A stretch of 64,000 nucleotides of DNA from Streptomyces antimycoticus (GTDB lineage: Bacteria; Actinomycetota; Actinomycetes; Streptomycetales; Streptomycetaceae): the NCBI RefSeq assembly GCF_005405925.1, contig NZ_BJHV01000001.1, positions 8,804,001 through 8,868,000 of the forward strand. The letters run 5' to 3'. Shown here in pieces: positions 44,856-54,838 of this stretch. Within the stretch, counting starts at the first letter, position 1; every line of letters begins with the position of its first letter. The notes beneath the pieces were generated by a model, which was given only the letters and a program-made list of their open reading frames with translations, ran no database searches and was not told where the DNA came from. The position numbers and the translations under genes are program-made.

Positions 44856-45812
44856 TCAGGAGCCGGCCGTGAGGAATTCGATGAGCGCGGCGTTCACCTC
44901 TGCCGGGCGTTCCTGCTGTGTCCAGTGTCCGCAGCCCGCCAGTTCGAGGGGCGGGCGTCGTAGGTTGGGCATCAGATCGGGCAGGCTCGCGATGAGTTCG
45001 GGCGTGCCGGGGAAAGCGGAAACGGGGTCGCGGTCGCCGTAGATGTACAGGGCGGGCGAGGTGACGACGGCGCCGTGCCACGGCGCGGTCAGTTCCCAGT
45101 TGCGGTCGAGGTTGCGGTACCAGTTGAGGGCTCCGGTGAAGCCCTGGGAGAAGCTCTCGGTGAGCGTGTCGAGGTCGTCCTCGGTGAACCACTCCGGCAG
45201 TACGTCGGGGTCCGGCATGGTGTCGAGCCAGCCCTGCTCCGGGACGACGAGCGGCTGCTCGACCGTGTCGGGAGCGTCGCCGGAAATCGAGTAGAAGATT
45301 TTCCGCAACGCGGTGCGGGTGTCCCTCGCGAGCTCGGCGTCGGCGACACCGGGGCGGTTGAAGTAGTTCCAGTAGAAGCGGCCACCGAACCTCTTCTCCA
45401 TGGTGGCCAGCGGAGGCTGCGCGCCCCGGAAGGGCGGTGGCACGCTCAGACCGGCCACCCCGAGCACCATGTCCGGCCGTAGCAGCGCGGTGTTCCAGGC
45501 GACCGGCGCGCCCCAGTCGTGCCCGACGACATACGCCTTGTCCTCGCCCAGTGCCCGAATCAGTCCGACGACGTCGCCGACCAGGTGGAGGATGCTGTAC
45601 GCGTCGACGTCCTCGGGATGGTCGCTACGCCCGTATCCACGCTGGTCGGGGGCGACCACTCGGAAGCCCGCCTCGACCAGGGGGCCGAACTGGTGGTGCC
45701 AGGAGTGCCATGACTCGGGAAAGCCGTGCAGCAGCACGACCAGGGGGCCTTCGCCTTCCTCGGCGATATGCAGCCGAATCCCGTTCGTGTCGACCATTCG
45801 ATGCTCAACCAT
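44856..45812 (-). CDS. Alpha/beta hydrolase, epoxide-hydrolase-like
   Basis: 318 aa from ATG 45812 (a GTG/ATG choice up to 45833 is possible). The oxyanion motif HGFPESWHSW, nucleophile elbow VGHDWGAPVAWN with Asp, and catalytic His in LAGCGHWTQQE form the soluble epoxide hydrolase pattern. The lid carries the tyrosines of FYWNYFNRPG. It would open epoxides to diols by an aspartyl ester; dehalogenase activity is less likely. Cytoplasmic, no signal peptide. Divergent from the secreted propeller gene. Confidence 0.88.
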   Translation of the reverse strand: MVEHRMVDTNGIRLHIAEEGEGPLVVLLHGFPESWHSWHHQFGPLVEAGFRVVAPDQRGYGRSDHPEDVDAYSILHLVGDVVGLIRALGEDKAYVVGHDWGAPVAWNTALLRPDMVLGVAGLSVPPPFRGAQPPLATMEKRFGGRFYWNYFNRPGVADAELARDTRTALRKIFYSISGDAPDTVEQPLVVPEQGWLDTMPDPDVLPEWFTEDDLDTLTESFSQGFTGALNWYRNLDRNWELTAPWHGAVVTSPALYIYGDRDPVSAFPGTPELIASLPDLMPNLRRPPLELAGCGHWTQQERPAEVNAALIEFLTAGS

Positions 45813-46057
45813 GCGTACGAGCGTACGCGCCATGATCGTCGGCGATGTCGAGGACCGGACTCCGCCGGACAGCATGGTCCTGCGATTCCAGGGATAAGCC
45901 GGGTACTGGCTGAGCGACGCGGGTGCGCTGATGCTTCTTCCCGCAGGCCAGTTTGCGGATGCCGGGGCAGATCTGGCGGAACGTCCGTCGTTCCCCCTCC
46001 CTCCCGCTTGCCGCGGTGGCCCGTCTGTTATGCAGCGCATCACCTTCGGAGGCGATC

Positions 46058-47026
46058 ATGCCGAAACACCTTGTCTTCCAGCTGGCGGTGACCACTGCCG
46101 GTGCCCTGATCGGACTTACCGCGGTCTCGTCAACAGCCGAAGCGGCTGTGCCGCCCCTCTCGCACCCGCGGATCGTCGCCCATTTCGACCGTCCGGCCGG
46201 ACAGGTGGCGGAGAGCGTCACCGTGCGGCCGAACGGGTCCGCGGATGTCGGCCTCATCCTGTCGCGGCAGGTGGCTCACGTCACGCTCGGCGGACGCGTC
46301 GAGGTATTGGCGACCATGCCGCTCCCCGCGGATGGGGGAGTGAACACCCCTGGCCCCGGGTCCGCCGCGGTGACAGGGATCGAACGAACCGGAGACGGAA
46401 CCCTTTACTTCCTGTATTCGGCAGGGGACGCATCCCTCACCGGCCTCTGGAAACTGCGCCCGGGAGGCAAACCGGAGCGTGTCGCCGCTCTTCCGGCGGC
46501 GAGCTTCCTCAACGGACTTGCCAGGGACGACCGTACGGGCAACTTCTACATCACCGACTCCACTCAGGGCAGAGTGTGGCGGGTCGGATCGCACGGCGGA
46601 ACTGCCACGCTCTGGGCCGCGGGAGAGGATCTGGCCCCGACGCACTTCTTCGGCGCCAACGGCGTGAAGGTGCACAACGGAGCTGTATGGGTCTCCAACC
46701 TCGATCGAGGAACAATCCTTCGTATACCGCTGACAGAAAAGGGAACGGCCGGTCCGCATCAGGTCATGGCATCCGGACTCGACAGCGTCGATGATTTCGC
46801 CTTTACCGGCTGCGGTGATCAACTGCTGGCCGCACTCAATGTCCCGAGCGAGGTGGTCCTCATCACTCCGGGCAAGGCCAACCGTATCGTCCTCGATGAG
46901 AGCGATGGTCTGCAGAACACCACAGCACTGGCGGTCGACGGCGACACGGTCTACGTGGCCAGCGGTGCGCTCACCACAGGCGGGGATGCGAATCTTCTGA
47001 CGGCCCACCTCGGTCACCACGGCTAA
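46058..47026 (+). CDS. Secreted beta-propeller protein (ScyD/ScyE, SMP-30-like)
   Basis: 322 aa from ATG 46058 with CGGAGG seven bases upstream. The signal peptide is LAVTTAGALIGLTAVSSTAEA, with an Ala-X-Ala cleavage site before AVPPL. Repeating blades follow, with LNGLARDDRTGNFYITDSTQ, GANGVKVHNGAVWVSNLDRG and TTALAVDGDTVYVASG. The closest families are ScyD/ScyE-type proteins and gluconolactonase-like propellers. It is an exported protein of unknown ligand. Codon use is slightly less GC-rich than its neighbours. Confidence 0.82.
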   Translation: MPKHLVFQLAVTTAGALIGLTAVSSTAEAAVPPLSHPRIVAHFDRPAGQVAESVTVRPNGSADVGLILSRQVAHVTLGGRVEVLATMPLPADGGVNTPGPGSAAVTGIERTGDGTLYFLYSAGDASLTGLWKLRPGGKPERVAALPAASFLNGLARDDRTGNFYITDSTQGRVWRVGSHGGTATLWAAGEDLAPTHFFGANGVKVHNGAVWVSNLDRGTILRIPLTEKGTAGPHQVMASGLDSVDDFAFTGCGDQLLAALNVPSEVVLITPGKANRIVLDESDGLQNTTALAVDGDTVYVASGALTTGGDANLLTAHLGHHG

Positions 47027-47114
47027 GGCGGCCGCGGCCGCGCCGGCTGCCCGGCAGTTATCCCAGGAACGGCAGTCCCATGTTGCCGACCGCAGGGTCG
47101 GTAACAATGGGAAC

Positions 47115-47981
47115 ATGAGTCGTCCAGAGAACTCGCTGGGTAACGCGCTGCGTGGATGGCGTGCCCGCATTACGACGGAAGACGTCGGACTGCCCGCCAC
47201 CCGCCGGCGACGCACCGCCGGCTTGCGCCGCGAAGAGCTCGCCCACTTGGCGGGAATATCCACGGATTACCTTCTGCGCCTTGAACAGGGCCGGTCCCAG
47301 CGTCCCTCTCGCGACGTCGTGGCCTCACTCGCCCGCGCGCTGCAACTCAGTACGGATGAAACCTGCCATCTGCACCTGGTGGCCGGGCTTCGTCCGCCGA
47401 CGCCGCCCACAATCCCGCATCAGATGCCGCCTGGTGTACAACGGCTCGTCAGCCGCTGGGGAAACATCCCGGTGGGCGTGTTCTCCGCCTCATGGACCCT
47501 GCTGACATGGACGTCCATGTGGGCGGCCTTGCTGGGTGACCCGTCCCTTCGATCGCCAGAAGAGCGAAACCTGGTAGGCGCGGTGTTCAACGAGCCGTCG
47601 GACACGGGCCGTCCGCTCTTTCCCGTCGAGCAGAGCACCCCCGAATTCAAAGCCGCTCTCGTCGTAGACCTTCGGATAACGCACGGAGCATATCCTCATG
47701 ATGAGGACTTCAGAATGCTGATTGATGAGGTCATGGGTAACAGCGAGGAGTTCCGGGAGCTATGGAGTACTCCAGCGCTCGGCTCCCGCCTGGGCGGCCA
47801 TAAACGCCTGCGGCATCCTCTTGTGGGGGAGATACGTCTCGACAACGATGTGCTGAAGGTACCCGACCACGATGTGAGGATCGTGACCTATACGGCAGAG
47901 CCGGGCTCTTCGGACGAGGAAAAACTGGAGTACGTGCGAATTGCCGCCACCCAGACCACGCTGCCGCTGTCATCCGGCTGA
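47115..47981 (+). CDS. XRE regulator with MmyB-type ligand-binding domain
   Basis: 288 aa from ATG 47115. The helix-turn-helix (residues 30-75) contains RTAGLRREELAHLAGISTDY and LLRLEQGRSQRPSRDVV. The C-terminal PAS-like MmyB domain starts near residue 110, with GNIPVGVFSASWTLLTWTSM and AALLGDPSLRSPEERNLVG. Streptomyces MmyB-like regulators often act on an adjacent divergent or downstream oxidoreductase gene; the alcohol dehydrogenase at 48.3 kb is the candidate target. A fatty-acid-like ligand has been reported for the family fold. Confidence 0.88.
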   Translation: MSRPENSLGNALRGWRARITTEDVGLPATRRRRTAGLRREELAHLAGISTDYLLRLEQGRSQRPSRDVVASLARALQLSTDETCHLHLVAGLRPPTPPTIPHQMPPGVQRLVSRWGNIPVGVFSASWTLLTWTSMWAALLGDPSLRSPEERNLVGAVFNEPSDTGRPLFPVEQSTPEFKAALVVDLRITHGAYPHDEDFRMLIDEVMGNSEEFRELWSTPALGSRLGGHKRLRHPLVGEIRLDNDVLKVPDHDVRIVTYTAEPGSSDEEKLEYVRIAATQTTLPLSSG

Positions 47982-48253
47982 GCCGTTGGGAGCGGACCGG
48001 GCCGAGCGACTGGTCGAAGGACGGCGAGCCCGCACATGCGCCCATGTGCCTCATGTGGGATGCGGGGCGGCCACCACCCCACTCGTCGCCGATCACCCCG
48101 CACAGATCCGGATGCGTCGCAGCCGCGGACACGGGAAAATGGTGATATCCGCAGCGGCGGCCGACGGCCGTGATGACCGACGGCGGAAACCCTTTCGTGC
48201 CCACTGTGCCCGGCCCGAGCCGCTTTCCGCTCGTCGGCGAAGGCGAGGCGACC

Positions 48254-49330
48254 ATGACGCAGATGCAGGCAGCCCGGATGCACGGCTACAAGGAACCCCT
48301 TCGGGTCGAAGAGGTTCCCGTGCCCGAGCCCGGGCCGGACGAGATCCTCCTGAAGGTCGCCGCGACAGGCATGTGCCGCAGCGACTACCAGCTCCTGGAC
48401 GGCTACTTCGAGGGTCCGTTCCCCGTGGATCTGCCGTACATCCCCGGTCACGAGGTAACGGGCCGAGTGGCGGGACTGGGCAGCGCCGTGCCCACGACGG
48501 TGGGCTATTCCGAGGGCGACATGGTGGTGGTCAATCCCAGCTGGGGAGACGGCACATGCCGGCAGTGTCGCGAAGGCAATGAACAGTTGTGCAGCGGCAA
48601 CGGCCGGTGGGTGGGGTTCGGGCCTCCGGGCGGCTTCGCCGAGTACATGGCGGTGGAGTGCCGCCATGCGATTCCGGTGTCGGAGGAGGCCGCGAAAGCA
48701 CCTGAGGTCCTCGCCCCGATGACCGACGCGGGCATGACCCCGTACCGGGCGATGAGGAAGCTCCGGGACGCGCGCAAGCTCGGAGCCGACCGTACCCTCG
48801 CGGTCACGGGCATCGGCGGCCTGGGAAGCTACGCGATCCAGTACGCGAAACTGCTGGGAGGCGGCGCGACCGTGGTGGCCTTCGCACGCTCGGACGGCAA
48901 ACTGGGCGTGGCGAAGGAGAACGGCGCGGATCACGGGATCAACGTACGGGGCAAGTCCACCGAGGCCATCCAGGACGAACTGGAGAGGCTGACCGGCCGT
49001 CGAACAGTCCACGCGATCCTGGACTGCGTCGGCAGCGAGGCGTCCATCTCCATGGGGTTCGACCTCCTGGGCCCGGAAGGGGCGCTGGCGGCTGTCGGCC
49101 TCATGAGCCAGCGCGTCGAGCACCGCCAGTTTCCCTTCGTGGGGACGGAGCTGTCCTATCTCGGTTCGTTCTGGGGCAACCACCTGGACCTGGTCGAGGT
49201 GCTCTCACTCGCCGAGGCCGGCCTCGTCAAACACAACGTCACCAAGGTCAGGCTCGAAGACATCAACGAGAACCTGGAGGCCCTTGGCCGTGGCGACGTG
49301 GTCGGACGCCAGGTCATCGTCTTCGGATGA
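48254..49330 (+). CDS. Zinc-dependent alcohol dehydrogenase (MDR)
   Basis: 358 aa from ATG 48254; the Shine-Dalgarno is weak and the frame extends to 48170. Catalytic zinc ligands: ATGMCRSDYQ and PGHEVTGRV. The structural site has three cysteines (GTCRQCREGNEQLC), with Asp where the first Cys usually stands, similar to the Glu found in archaeal ADHs. The NAD fold is VTGIGGLGSYAIQYAK. It oxidises an alcohol or reduces an aldehyde. Likely controlled by the MmyB regulator upstream. Confidence 0.88.
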   Translation: MTQMQAARMHGYKEPLRVEEVPVPEPGPDEILLKVAATGMCRSDYQLLDGYFEGPFPVDLPYIPGHEVTGRVAGLGSAVPTTVGYSEGDMVVVNPSWGDGTCRQCREGNEQLCSGNGRWVGFGPPGGFAEYMAVECRHAIPVSEEAAKAPEVLAPMTDAGMTPYRAMRKLRDARKLGADRTLAVTGIGGLGSYAIQYAKLLGGGATVVAFARSDGKLGVAKENGADHGINVRGKSTEAIQDELERLTGRRTVHAILDCVGSEASISMGFDLLGPEGALAAVGLMSQRVEHRQFPFVGTELSYLGSFWGNHLDLVEVLSLAEAGLVKHNVTKVRLEDINENLEALGRGDVVGRQVIVFG

Positions 49331-49513
49331 GACCCGCAGGCTCATCACCTCTCTGGCATGCGACCCCGCCCATTGCGGCAACTCATCTACTGGGGCAGGG
49401 TTTTGCCCTGCCGATGGTGGCACTTCCCACTGCCGGCACGCTGACCTCGTCAGCCAGTTGGTGTGGCGGGTGACCCCACACTCCCACCATCGGTAGCGAC
49501 AGGAGCAGGTCTG

Positions 49514-51699
49514 ATGACCGGCTACGTGATGGCGGCCACCGATGCCGGCGGCGAACGGTTCGGAGAACGTGTCGTCCCCACGGCGCCCACCCTCGGCGAG
49601 GCCGCCGCGTTCGGCGACAGCTACCGGATGAACTATGTGTCGGTCCGCCGTGGCCACGACGACATCACCCTCTATGGGAGAGACGCCACCGGCACCTGGT
49701 CGGTCCTCGTCGCCGATGCCCCGCCCTCGTCGTCGTACAAACGCGTCGCCGGCACGACGTCCTGTGCCGACCGGAGCCGGTCTGGGACACCAGCCCTCAG
49801 GTCGGCTTCGAGTACGCCCCCACCCCTGACGGCGACTACGTGTTGACCGCCGTCGATGTGAGCGGGGAACCGTTCGGTCAGCGTGTCAGCTCCTCGGCGC
49901 CTACGCTCGCCGAGGCCGCCGGGCTGGGCGATCTCCATGAGGCGGACTACGTCGTGGCCGGCCGGGACGACGGCGACGTGGTCACGCTCTACGGGCGGGA
50001 TGCCGGCGGCTCCTGGTCGGTGATCGCGGCCGATGTCGATGTCGAGGCGGCCGAGGAGGTGTGCCTCTGGTTCGACCTCACGCAGCACTACCGCGGCCGG
50101 ACGTCGCCCGGCACCGACCCCGGCGGCCGGGCCGACCACCCCCTCGGCCACGTCCCGATGCCCGAGGGCGGGCAAATGGCCGCGGCACGGGCGATATCAC
50201 TGGTCGTGGAGCGGATCCGGGCCCGCCGCCTGGACTACCCCACGCAGGGGCTGGCGGCGGACCGCTTCGAAGCGGGCTGGAGCGTGTACGCGCCGGTGGA
50301 CGCCGACGAAAGCGATCCCATGGCGTTCCTGGACATGCCGGTGGGCCGGGCGGTGTTCCTGGTGAGCGATGTCGGGCGGGTCAAGGAGACGTCGAGCTCG
50401 ATCCCTCCGCAGCAGGCGGAGGACATGTTCACCGCCGAAGAGGCGTACGTTCGCCGCAGGCCCGCCGAGGAACGATTCATGGCCGACCTCAGAGACCAGG
50501 TCATGGGGCTCGACCGGGCATCGGGAGGCTCCGCGGGCATCAGCTCGTTCACCATCGACGCCCCCACCGAGCAGGTGGTCGCGGCCAGGGCGTCCCGGCT
50601 GGTCGACCCGATCGTGCAGCAGGTGGCCCTGCTCGGCCCGCCGGGGTGGGACCGCTTCGCGGTGGCCTTCTCCTTCACGGTCTCCGGCGAGGTCGCGCAG
50701 CTGCGGTTCTGGTGCGGGAACCGGAGTACCGATGTTCGGGTACCCGAGCAGATAGCCGTGCTGGTCCGCCGGCAGCGTCATCTCGCCGCGCGGATGCCGG
50801 CCGGGCCGTGGTGGCGCCTGCTGCTTGCCGTCAGCCACAGCAGGGGAACGGGCGCCCAGGTCACCACCGAGTACGACTACGGCGACGAGCCCTTCCCCGA
50901 CGACCATCTGCAGGCCCCCGAACACTACCGGGATGACCTGGCCGCCTACCCGCGCGCCCACACACCGGCCTGGCTGTCCGCGTACGTCGCCGGCGCCGGC
51001 GAGGCCGGCCGCGCGAGCCGGGGCCCGGGGCCGCCGGCGACCCAGGGCCCGAGGCCCTCCGCGAGGCCGGCCCAGCCTGCCCCGGCCCCGGCGGCCCCGA
51101 CCCCGGTCCCGAAGACCCCGGCCCCGGCCCCGGCCCCGGTCCTCGATACGAAGGTCCGCCGGAAACGTCTCTACGCCAGCCCACAGGAGATCATCTTCGG
51201 CAGGCACTCACTCGCGCTCGACCAGGCGGAGTGGGTCAGTTATACGGCGACCCACACCGCCACCAAGCGCTTCCTGTACCCGACCACCCACGACAGCACA
51301 TGGGACTTCGCGGTGGGCAGGTACCCGTACTACGGCGGGCCGGTGGTGCGCGTGCACTTCTACGAGCCAGGCCGCCGAGCCGACCAGCCTGAGGAGTGGA
51401 CGTTCCTGGTGCACCTGGCCAGGCAGCACCTGGAGCCCCGGCTGCTCACCGAGCTGGTCGCCCGGGTTCGCCGTGGCGAGACCATCACGGTCGGCGGCAG
51501 CGTGAAGGTGAACCAGGGCGGCATCGCGTGTGCGAAACCACGGCTCTCCCTGCCCTGGGCGTCGATCAGCGCTCCGCGGCTGCACAACGGCATGATCTAC
51601 ATCTATCAAGCGGGTGTCGAGAAACCGGTGCTGACCGTGCCTTTGAGCTACCCCAACGCGCAGTTGATTCCGGCCCTCTTCGCCAGACTCACGTCGTGA
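49514..51699 (+). CDS. Two-module orphan protein with proline-rich linker, apparent frameshift
   Basis: From ATG 49514 (AGGAG upstream). Residues 1-68 and about 95-165 are copies of one module (YVMAATDAGGERFGERV and YVLTAVDVSGEPFGQRV), each ending TLYGRDA, G/T-TWSV or GSWSV. The frame breaks at the C run 49719-49722. Adding one C gives 729 codons and a smooth join (ADAPALVVVQ then EPVWDTSPQVGFEY). A middle domain of about 220 aa, a Pro/Ala linker (51 kb) and a C-terminal beta-rich, PH-like domain starting KRLYASPQEIIFGRHSL follow. No known family recognised. The gene precedes the TerB-TerC region and may belong to it. Confidence 0.7.
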
Positions 51700-51991
51700 T
51701 GGATCGAGCACCGGTGGGCGGGCGGCTCGGCGGTGCCGATGTGCCCACCTCGTCGATCGTGCTCACGGATGCCTCTTATTCCGCGGTCGGTGGCCGCAGC
51801 GTTGGGTGAACGGTTGGGCGACCCGGTAAGTATCACCAACCGGCGATTCGCCAGGCGGCCGCGGCGTGCCGCAACCGATCATTTGAAGCCAAGGGGAGCG
51901 AGGGTGCCGCGGCGGCGCGCGAGGGGGCTCTACAAACCTGTAGATTCTGTTTTCTCCTCACTATGGAGGTATTACTGACAAGGAGATGCAG
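51700..51991. other. Intergenic region before TerB
   Basis: No gene is seen. Near the 3' end an AT-richer stretch includes the small inverted repeat CTACAAACCTGTAG and CCTC-ACTAT-GGAGG just before the TerB ribosome binding site; they might act at the promoter or mRNA level. Confidence 0.3.
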
Positions 51992-52447
51992 ATGACGCTG
52001 TGGGACCGCCTCAAGGACTCGGTCCAGACGATGCAGGCTCAGCTCACGGCGAAGAAGAACGACTTGCGGAGCGGGGCTTTCCGGGACGCGAGCATGGCGA
52101 TGTGTGCCTTGGTGGCTGCGGCGGACGGCACGATCGATCCGTCCGAGCGGCGGCGCGTCGCCCAGCTCATCGCCACCAACGACGTGCTCCAGAACTTCCC
52201 CGCGGACGATCTGCACCGCCGCTTCGAGGACCACCTCGACGAGCTCACCACGGACTTCGCCCTCGGCAGGGCGAGCGCCATGCGGGAGATCGGCAAGGCG
52301 AAGCGGAGGCCCGCCGAGGCCCGGGCCGTCATCCAGATCGGCATCGTCATCGGCTGCGCCGACGGCTACTTCGACGACAGCGAACGGGACGTCGTCCGCG
52401 AGGCGTGCTCAGCCCTGGAGATCCCCCGACCGAGTTCGACCTCCACC
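51992..52447 (+). CDS. TerB-family stress protein, apparent frameshift and missing stop
   Basis: ATG 51992 (AAGGAG six bases upstream) starts a TerB domain of about 150 aa: KKNDLRSGAFRDASMAMCAL, VAAADGTIDPSERRRVAQL and IQIGIVIGCADGYFDDSERD. The acidic metal-binding pairs expected of TerB are present. The frame breaks at the C run 52423-52427. Adding one C gives the usual ending EIPPTEFDL. In normal TerB the stop follows, but here the restored frame continues into the ArsR-like module at 52.5 kb. TerB works with TerC/TerD proteins in tellurite and phage-stress resistance. Confidence 0.75.
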
Positions 52448-52539
52448 GCCCCCTCCGCGTCCCCCGGCCGTCCCGGGCCCCGGATGAGCTCCCGCGGGCG
52501 GCCGGCGACCAGGTGTCCGGGCGGGCGGAATCCGGTACG

Positions 52540-52872
52540 GGAGTGGCCATACGCCCCGAGGCCGCCGTGCCCGGCGACGACCTCCAGGTCTTCCTCAAGG
52601 CGCTGACCAGCGGAACCCGTCAGAAGCTCTTCGCGCACTTCATCAATGGCGAGGAACTGACCGTCGGCGAGGTGGCCGAGCGGGCCGGACTCGGCCCGTC
52701 GACCACCTCCGAGCACCTCGCGGTCCTCCGGCGCGGCGGCCTGCTCCAGTCGACGCGCAGCGGCAAACTGGTCCGCTACCGCGCCGACCGGGAAGGCATC
52801 GCCGAACTGCTCGGGCAGCTCCATTCCTACCTTCTCGCCCCTCCGAACCGCCGGACCCCCTCTCACCCAGGA
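52540..52872 (+). CDS. ArsR-like helix-turn-helix module, end unclear
   Basis: From GTG 52540, about 95 residues match an ArsR regulator: VFLKALTSGTRQKLFAHFIN, GEVAERAGLGPSTTSEHLAV and LRRGGLLQSTRSGKLVRYR. No cysteine metal motif is obvious. The frame has no stop until 54159, deep in the antisense of the TerC-like gene, so the natural end (expected soon after LHSYLLAPPNRRT) is lost or hidden by another indel; the end given is approximate. The frame also joins the restored TerB frame, raising a TerB-ArsR fusion. Confidence 0.5.
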
Positions 52873-52935
52873 CTGAGCAGCACCGTCCGCTTGGCGGCGG
52901 CCCTGCGGCCCTGCGGTCCGCGCCGGCGGTCCGGC

Positions 52936-54084
52936 TCAGACGCCGGAGGAGACCTCAGCCTTCTCGTTGGACCCCGTGTCCTTCCCCTCGGCCGCCGCCG
53001 ACCTGCGGTTGCGCTGGACCGAGGAGAAGAAGGACCAGGCGATCAGGACGACGCCGACGAGGCCCGTGATGACCTCGTGGATCTCGTACTGGATGGTGAC
53101 GAGCAGGATCACGGCGAGGGCGCCGATCGCGTAGTGCGCGCCGTGCTCCAGGTAGACGTAGTCGTCGAGGGTGCCCTGGCGGACCAGGTAGACCGTGAGC
53201 GAGCGGACGTACATCGCGCCGATGCCGAGGCCGAGCGCCATCAGGACGATGTCGTTGGTGATCGCGAAGGCGCCGATGACGCCGTCGAAGGAGAAGGACG
53301 CGTCCAGGACCTCCAGGTAGAGGAACATGAAGAACGCGGCCTTGCCGGCCATCACGACCGCCGGGACCTTCTTGCCGCTCCGCTTGGCCTCTTCCTCGGC
53401 CTCGTGCTCACGCTCCTCCTCTTCCTCGAGCTTGTTCTCGAAGTAGCCGGAGAGGCCGCCGACGATCAGGTAGGTGATCAAGCCCGCGATGCCGGCGAGC
53501 AGGACAGTCTCCGTCTTGTCCGCATGGATGCCGCCGTGCTGGTGGGCGTTGGTGGCGAAGGTCATCGCGGAGACGAGCAGCACGACGAGCGCGATGCAGA
53601 CGGAGAGCATGTCGACCTTGCCGAGCTTGGCGAGCGGACGCTCCAGCCAGGCGAGCCACTTGATCTCCCGGTCCTCGAAGATGAAGTCGAGGAAGATCAT
53701 CAGCAGGAACATGCCACCGAAGGCGGCGATCGACGGATGGGCGTCGGTCACCAACTGCTGGTATTTGTCCTTGTCGTCGAGCGCGAGCCGTACCGCTTCG
53801 ACCGGACCGATCTTGGCGCTGATGGCGACGATCGCGACCGGGAAGACCAGGCGCATGCCGAAGACCGCGATCAGGACGCCGATGGTGAGGAAGATCTTCT
53901 GCCAGAAGGCATTCATCTTCTTCAGGACCCCGGCGTTGACCACGGCGTTGTCGAAGGACAGCGAGATCTCGAGGATGGACAGGATCGCCACGATCCCGAA
54001 GCCGGTCCACCCCCCGTAGAACACCGCCGCGACCAGACCGAGCGCGGTGACCGCGAACGACCAGCCGAACGTTTTCAGAAGCAC
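52936..54084 (-). CDS. TerC-like integral membrane protein (DUF475)
   Basis: 382 aa from ATG 54084. About nine membrane helices. The acidic intramembrane motifs are typical of the TerC/DUF475 group: LEISLSFDNAVVNAGVLKKM and LEVLDASFSFDGVIGAFAIT. A charged cytoplasmic loop, KLEEEEEREHEAEEEAKRSG, lies in the middle. Proteins of this group export or bind metals, and belong to ter-type stress modules. It is convergent with TerB, the arrangement of many Streptomyces ter loci. Full-length and intact. Confidence 0.92.
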   Translation of the reverse strand: MLLKTFGWSFAVTALGLVAAVFYGGWTGFGIVAILSILEISLSFDNAVVNAGVLKKMNAFWQKIFLTIGVLIAVFGMRLVFPVAIVAISAKIGPVEAVRLALDDKDKYQQLVTDAHPSIAAFGGMFLLMIFLDFIFEDREIKWLAWLERPLAKLGKVDMLSVCIALVVLLVSAMTFATNAHQHGGIHADKTETVLLAGIAGLITYLIVGGLSGYFENKLEEEEEREHEAEEEAKRSGKKVPAVVMAGKAAFFMFLYLEVLDASFSFDGVIGAFAITNDIVLMALGLGIGAMYVRSLTVYLVRQGTLDDYVYLEHGAHYAIGALAVILLVTIQYEIHEVITGLVGVVLIAWSFFSSVQRNRRSAAAEGKDTGSNEKAEVSSGV

Positions 54085-54367
54085 TGGCTACCCAATCGTT
54101 GTGTACGGGGCTCCCCCGCGCCGTACCTGGCTTTGCGAAACATTGACCCTGCAGTCTAGAGCGATGCCCCGCAGTCCCGACACATATTCCGGGCCAACAG
54201 CACGAGACTTCCACTCGCCGCCGTGCCCGCCGCCGATCGTTTGGCCGCCTCCTTGTCCGCCCACCGCTCGGCCGAAGGCAGCCCGGTGAGCATCCCGGTG
54301 CTCAACGACGACCGCACATCGGTCGCCGACGGGCTCGTGGGCCCGGGGGCGGGCCCACGAGCGGCGG
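54085..54367. other. Intergenic region with hairpin and possible gene fragment
   Basis: The plus strand at 54.2-54.34 kb reads like a short coding fragment (DRLAASLSAHRSAEGSPVSI) that I cannot assign. A perfect hairpin occupies the last 35 bp. Confidence 0.35.
54333..54362. terminator. Hairpin terminator at the 3' end of the RidA gene
   Basis: GCTCGTGGGCCC pairs perfectly with GGGCCCACGAGC around a 6-nt loop, just downstream of the leftward RidA gene. Confidence 0.75.
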
Positions 54368-54790
54368 CTACCGGGATGCGTCGGGGTACGCGGCGGTCGC
54401 GCGGATTTCGACGAGGAGTCCCGGGCTGGCGAGGCCGCTGACCCCGATGATCGTCCAGGTCGGGTAAGGCGGTGCGACGAGGCGCTGTTTGGCCTCGATG
54501 AAGCCGGGCAGATGCCGGCGGATGTCGACGTGGTAGCTGGTGACGTCGACGAGGGCGGACAGGTCGAGGTTCTCCAGCCGAAGGATCTCCTCGATCTTCC
54601 GGATGGCGATCTCGGTCTGTTCCTCGATGGTGTCCGGGATGGTTCCGTCGGCTCGGCGGCCGATGGTTCCCGCGATGAACAGGAGGCCGTGCGCGCGGAC
54701 CGCGGCGGAATAGCCGAAGCCCGCGAAGGCGCTGGTGGTCTGCCCGAAGACGGCGTTGTCCTCGGGGACCTCGACGGTGTGGATGGTCAT
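54368..54790 (-). CDS. RidA/YjgF-family protein
   Basis: 140 aa from ATG 54790. The RidA fold is visible: LLFIAGTIGRRADGTIPDTI, EEQTEIAIRKIEEILRLENL and the C-terminal ASPGLLVEIRATAAYP, with the substrate-binding arginine in the last strand. RidA proteins hydrolyse reactive enamines/imines formed by PLP enzymes; relatives act on other small carbonyl-nitrogen compounds. It is downstream of, and co-directional with, the HD-domain gene 48 bp away, so the two probably form an operon. Confidence 0.9.
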   Translation of the reverse strand: MTIHTVEVPEDNAVFGQTTSAFAGFGYSAAVRAHGLLFIAGTIGRRADGTIPDTIEEQTEIAIRKIEEILRLENLDLSALVDVTSYHVDIRRHLPGFIEAKQRLVAPPYPTWTIIGVSGLASPGLLVEIRATAAYPDASR

Positions 54791-54838
54791 GACGGTGCTT
54801 CCTCTTTCTTGTTGACGTAAGGCGTGGAGTCCGCGGAG

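Noticed and set aside
52000..54159. Plus-strand frame running through TerB, ArsR and the antisense of the TerC-like gene
   Set aside because: The part after about 52.87 kb is antisense to a clear membrane protein; only the TerB tail and ArsR module look real.
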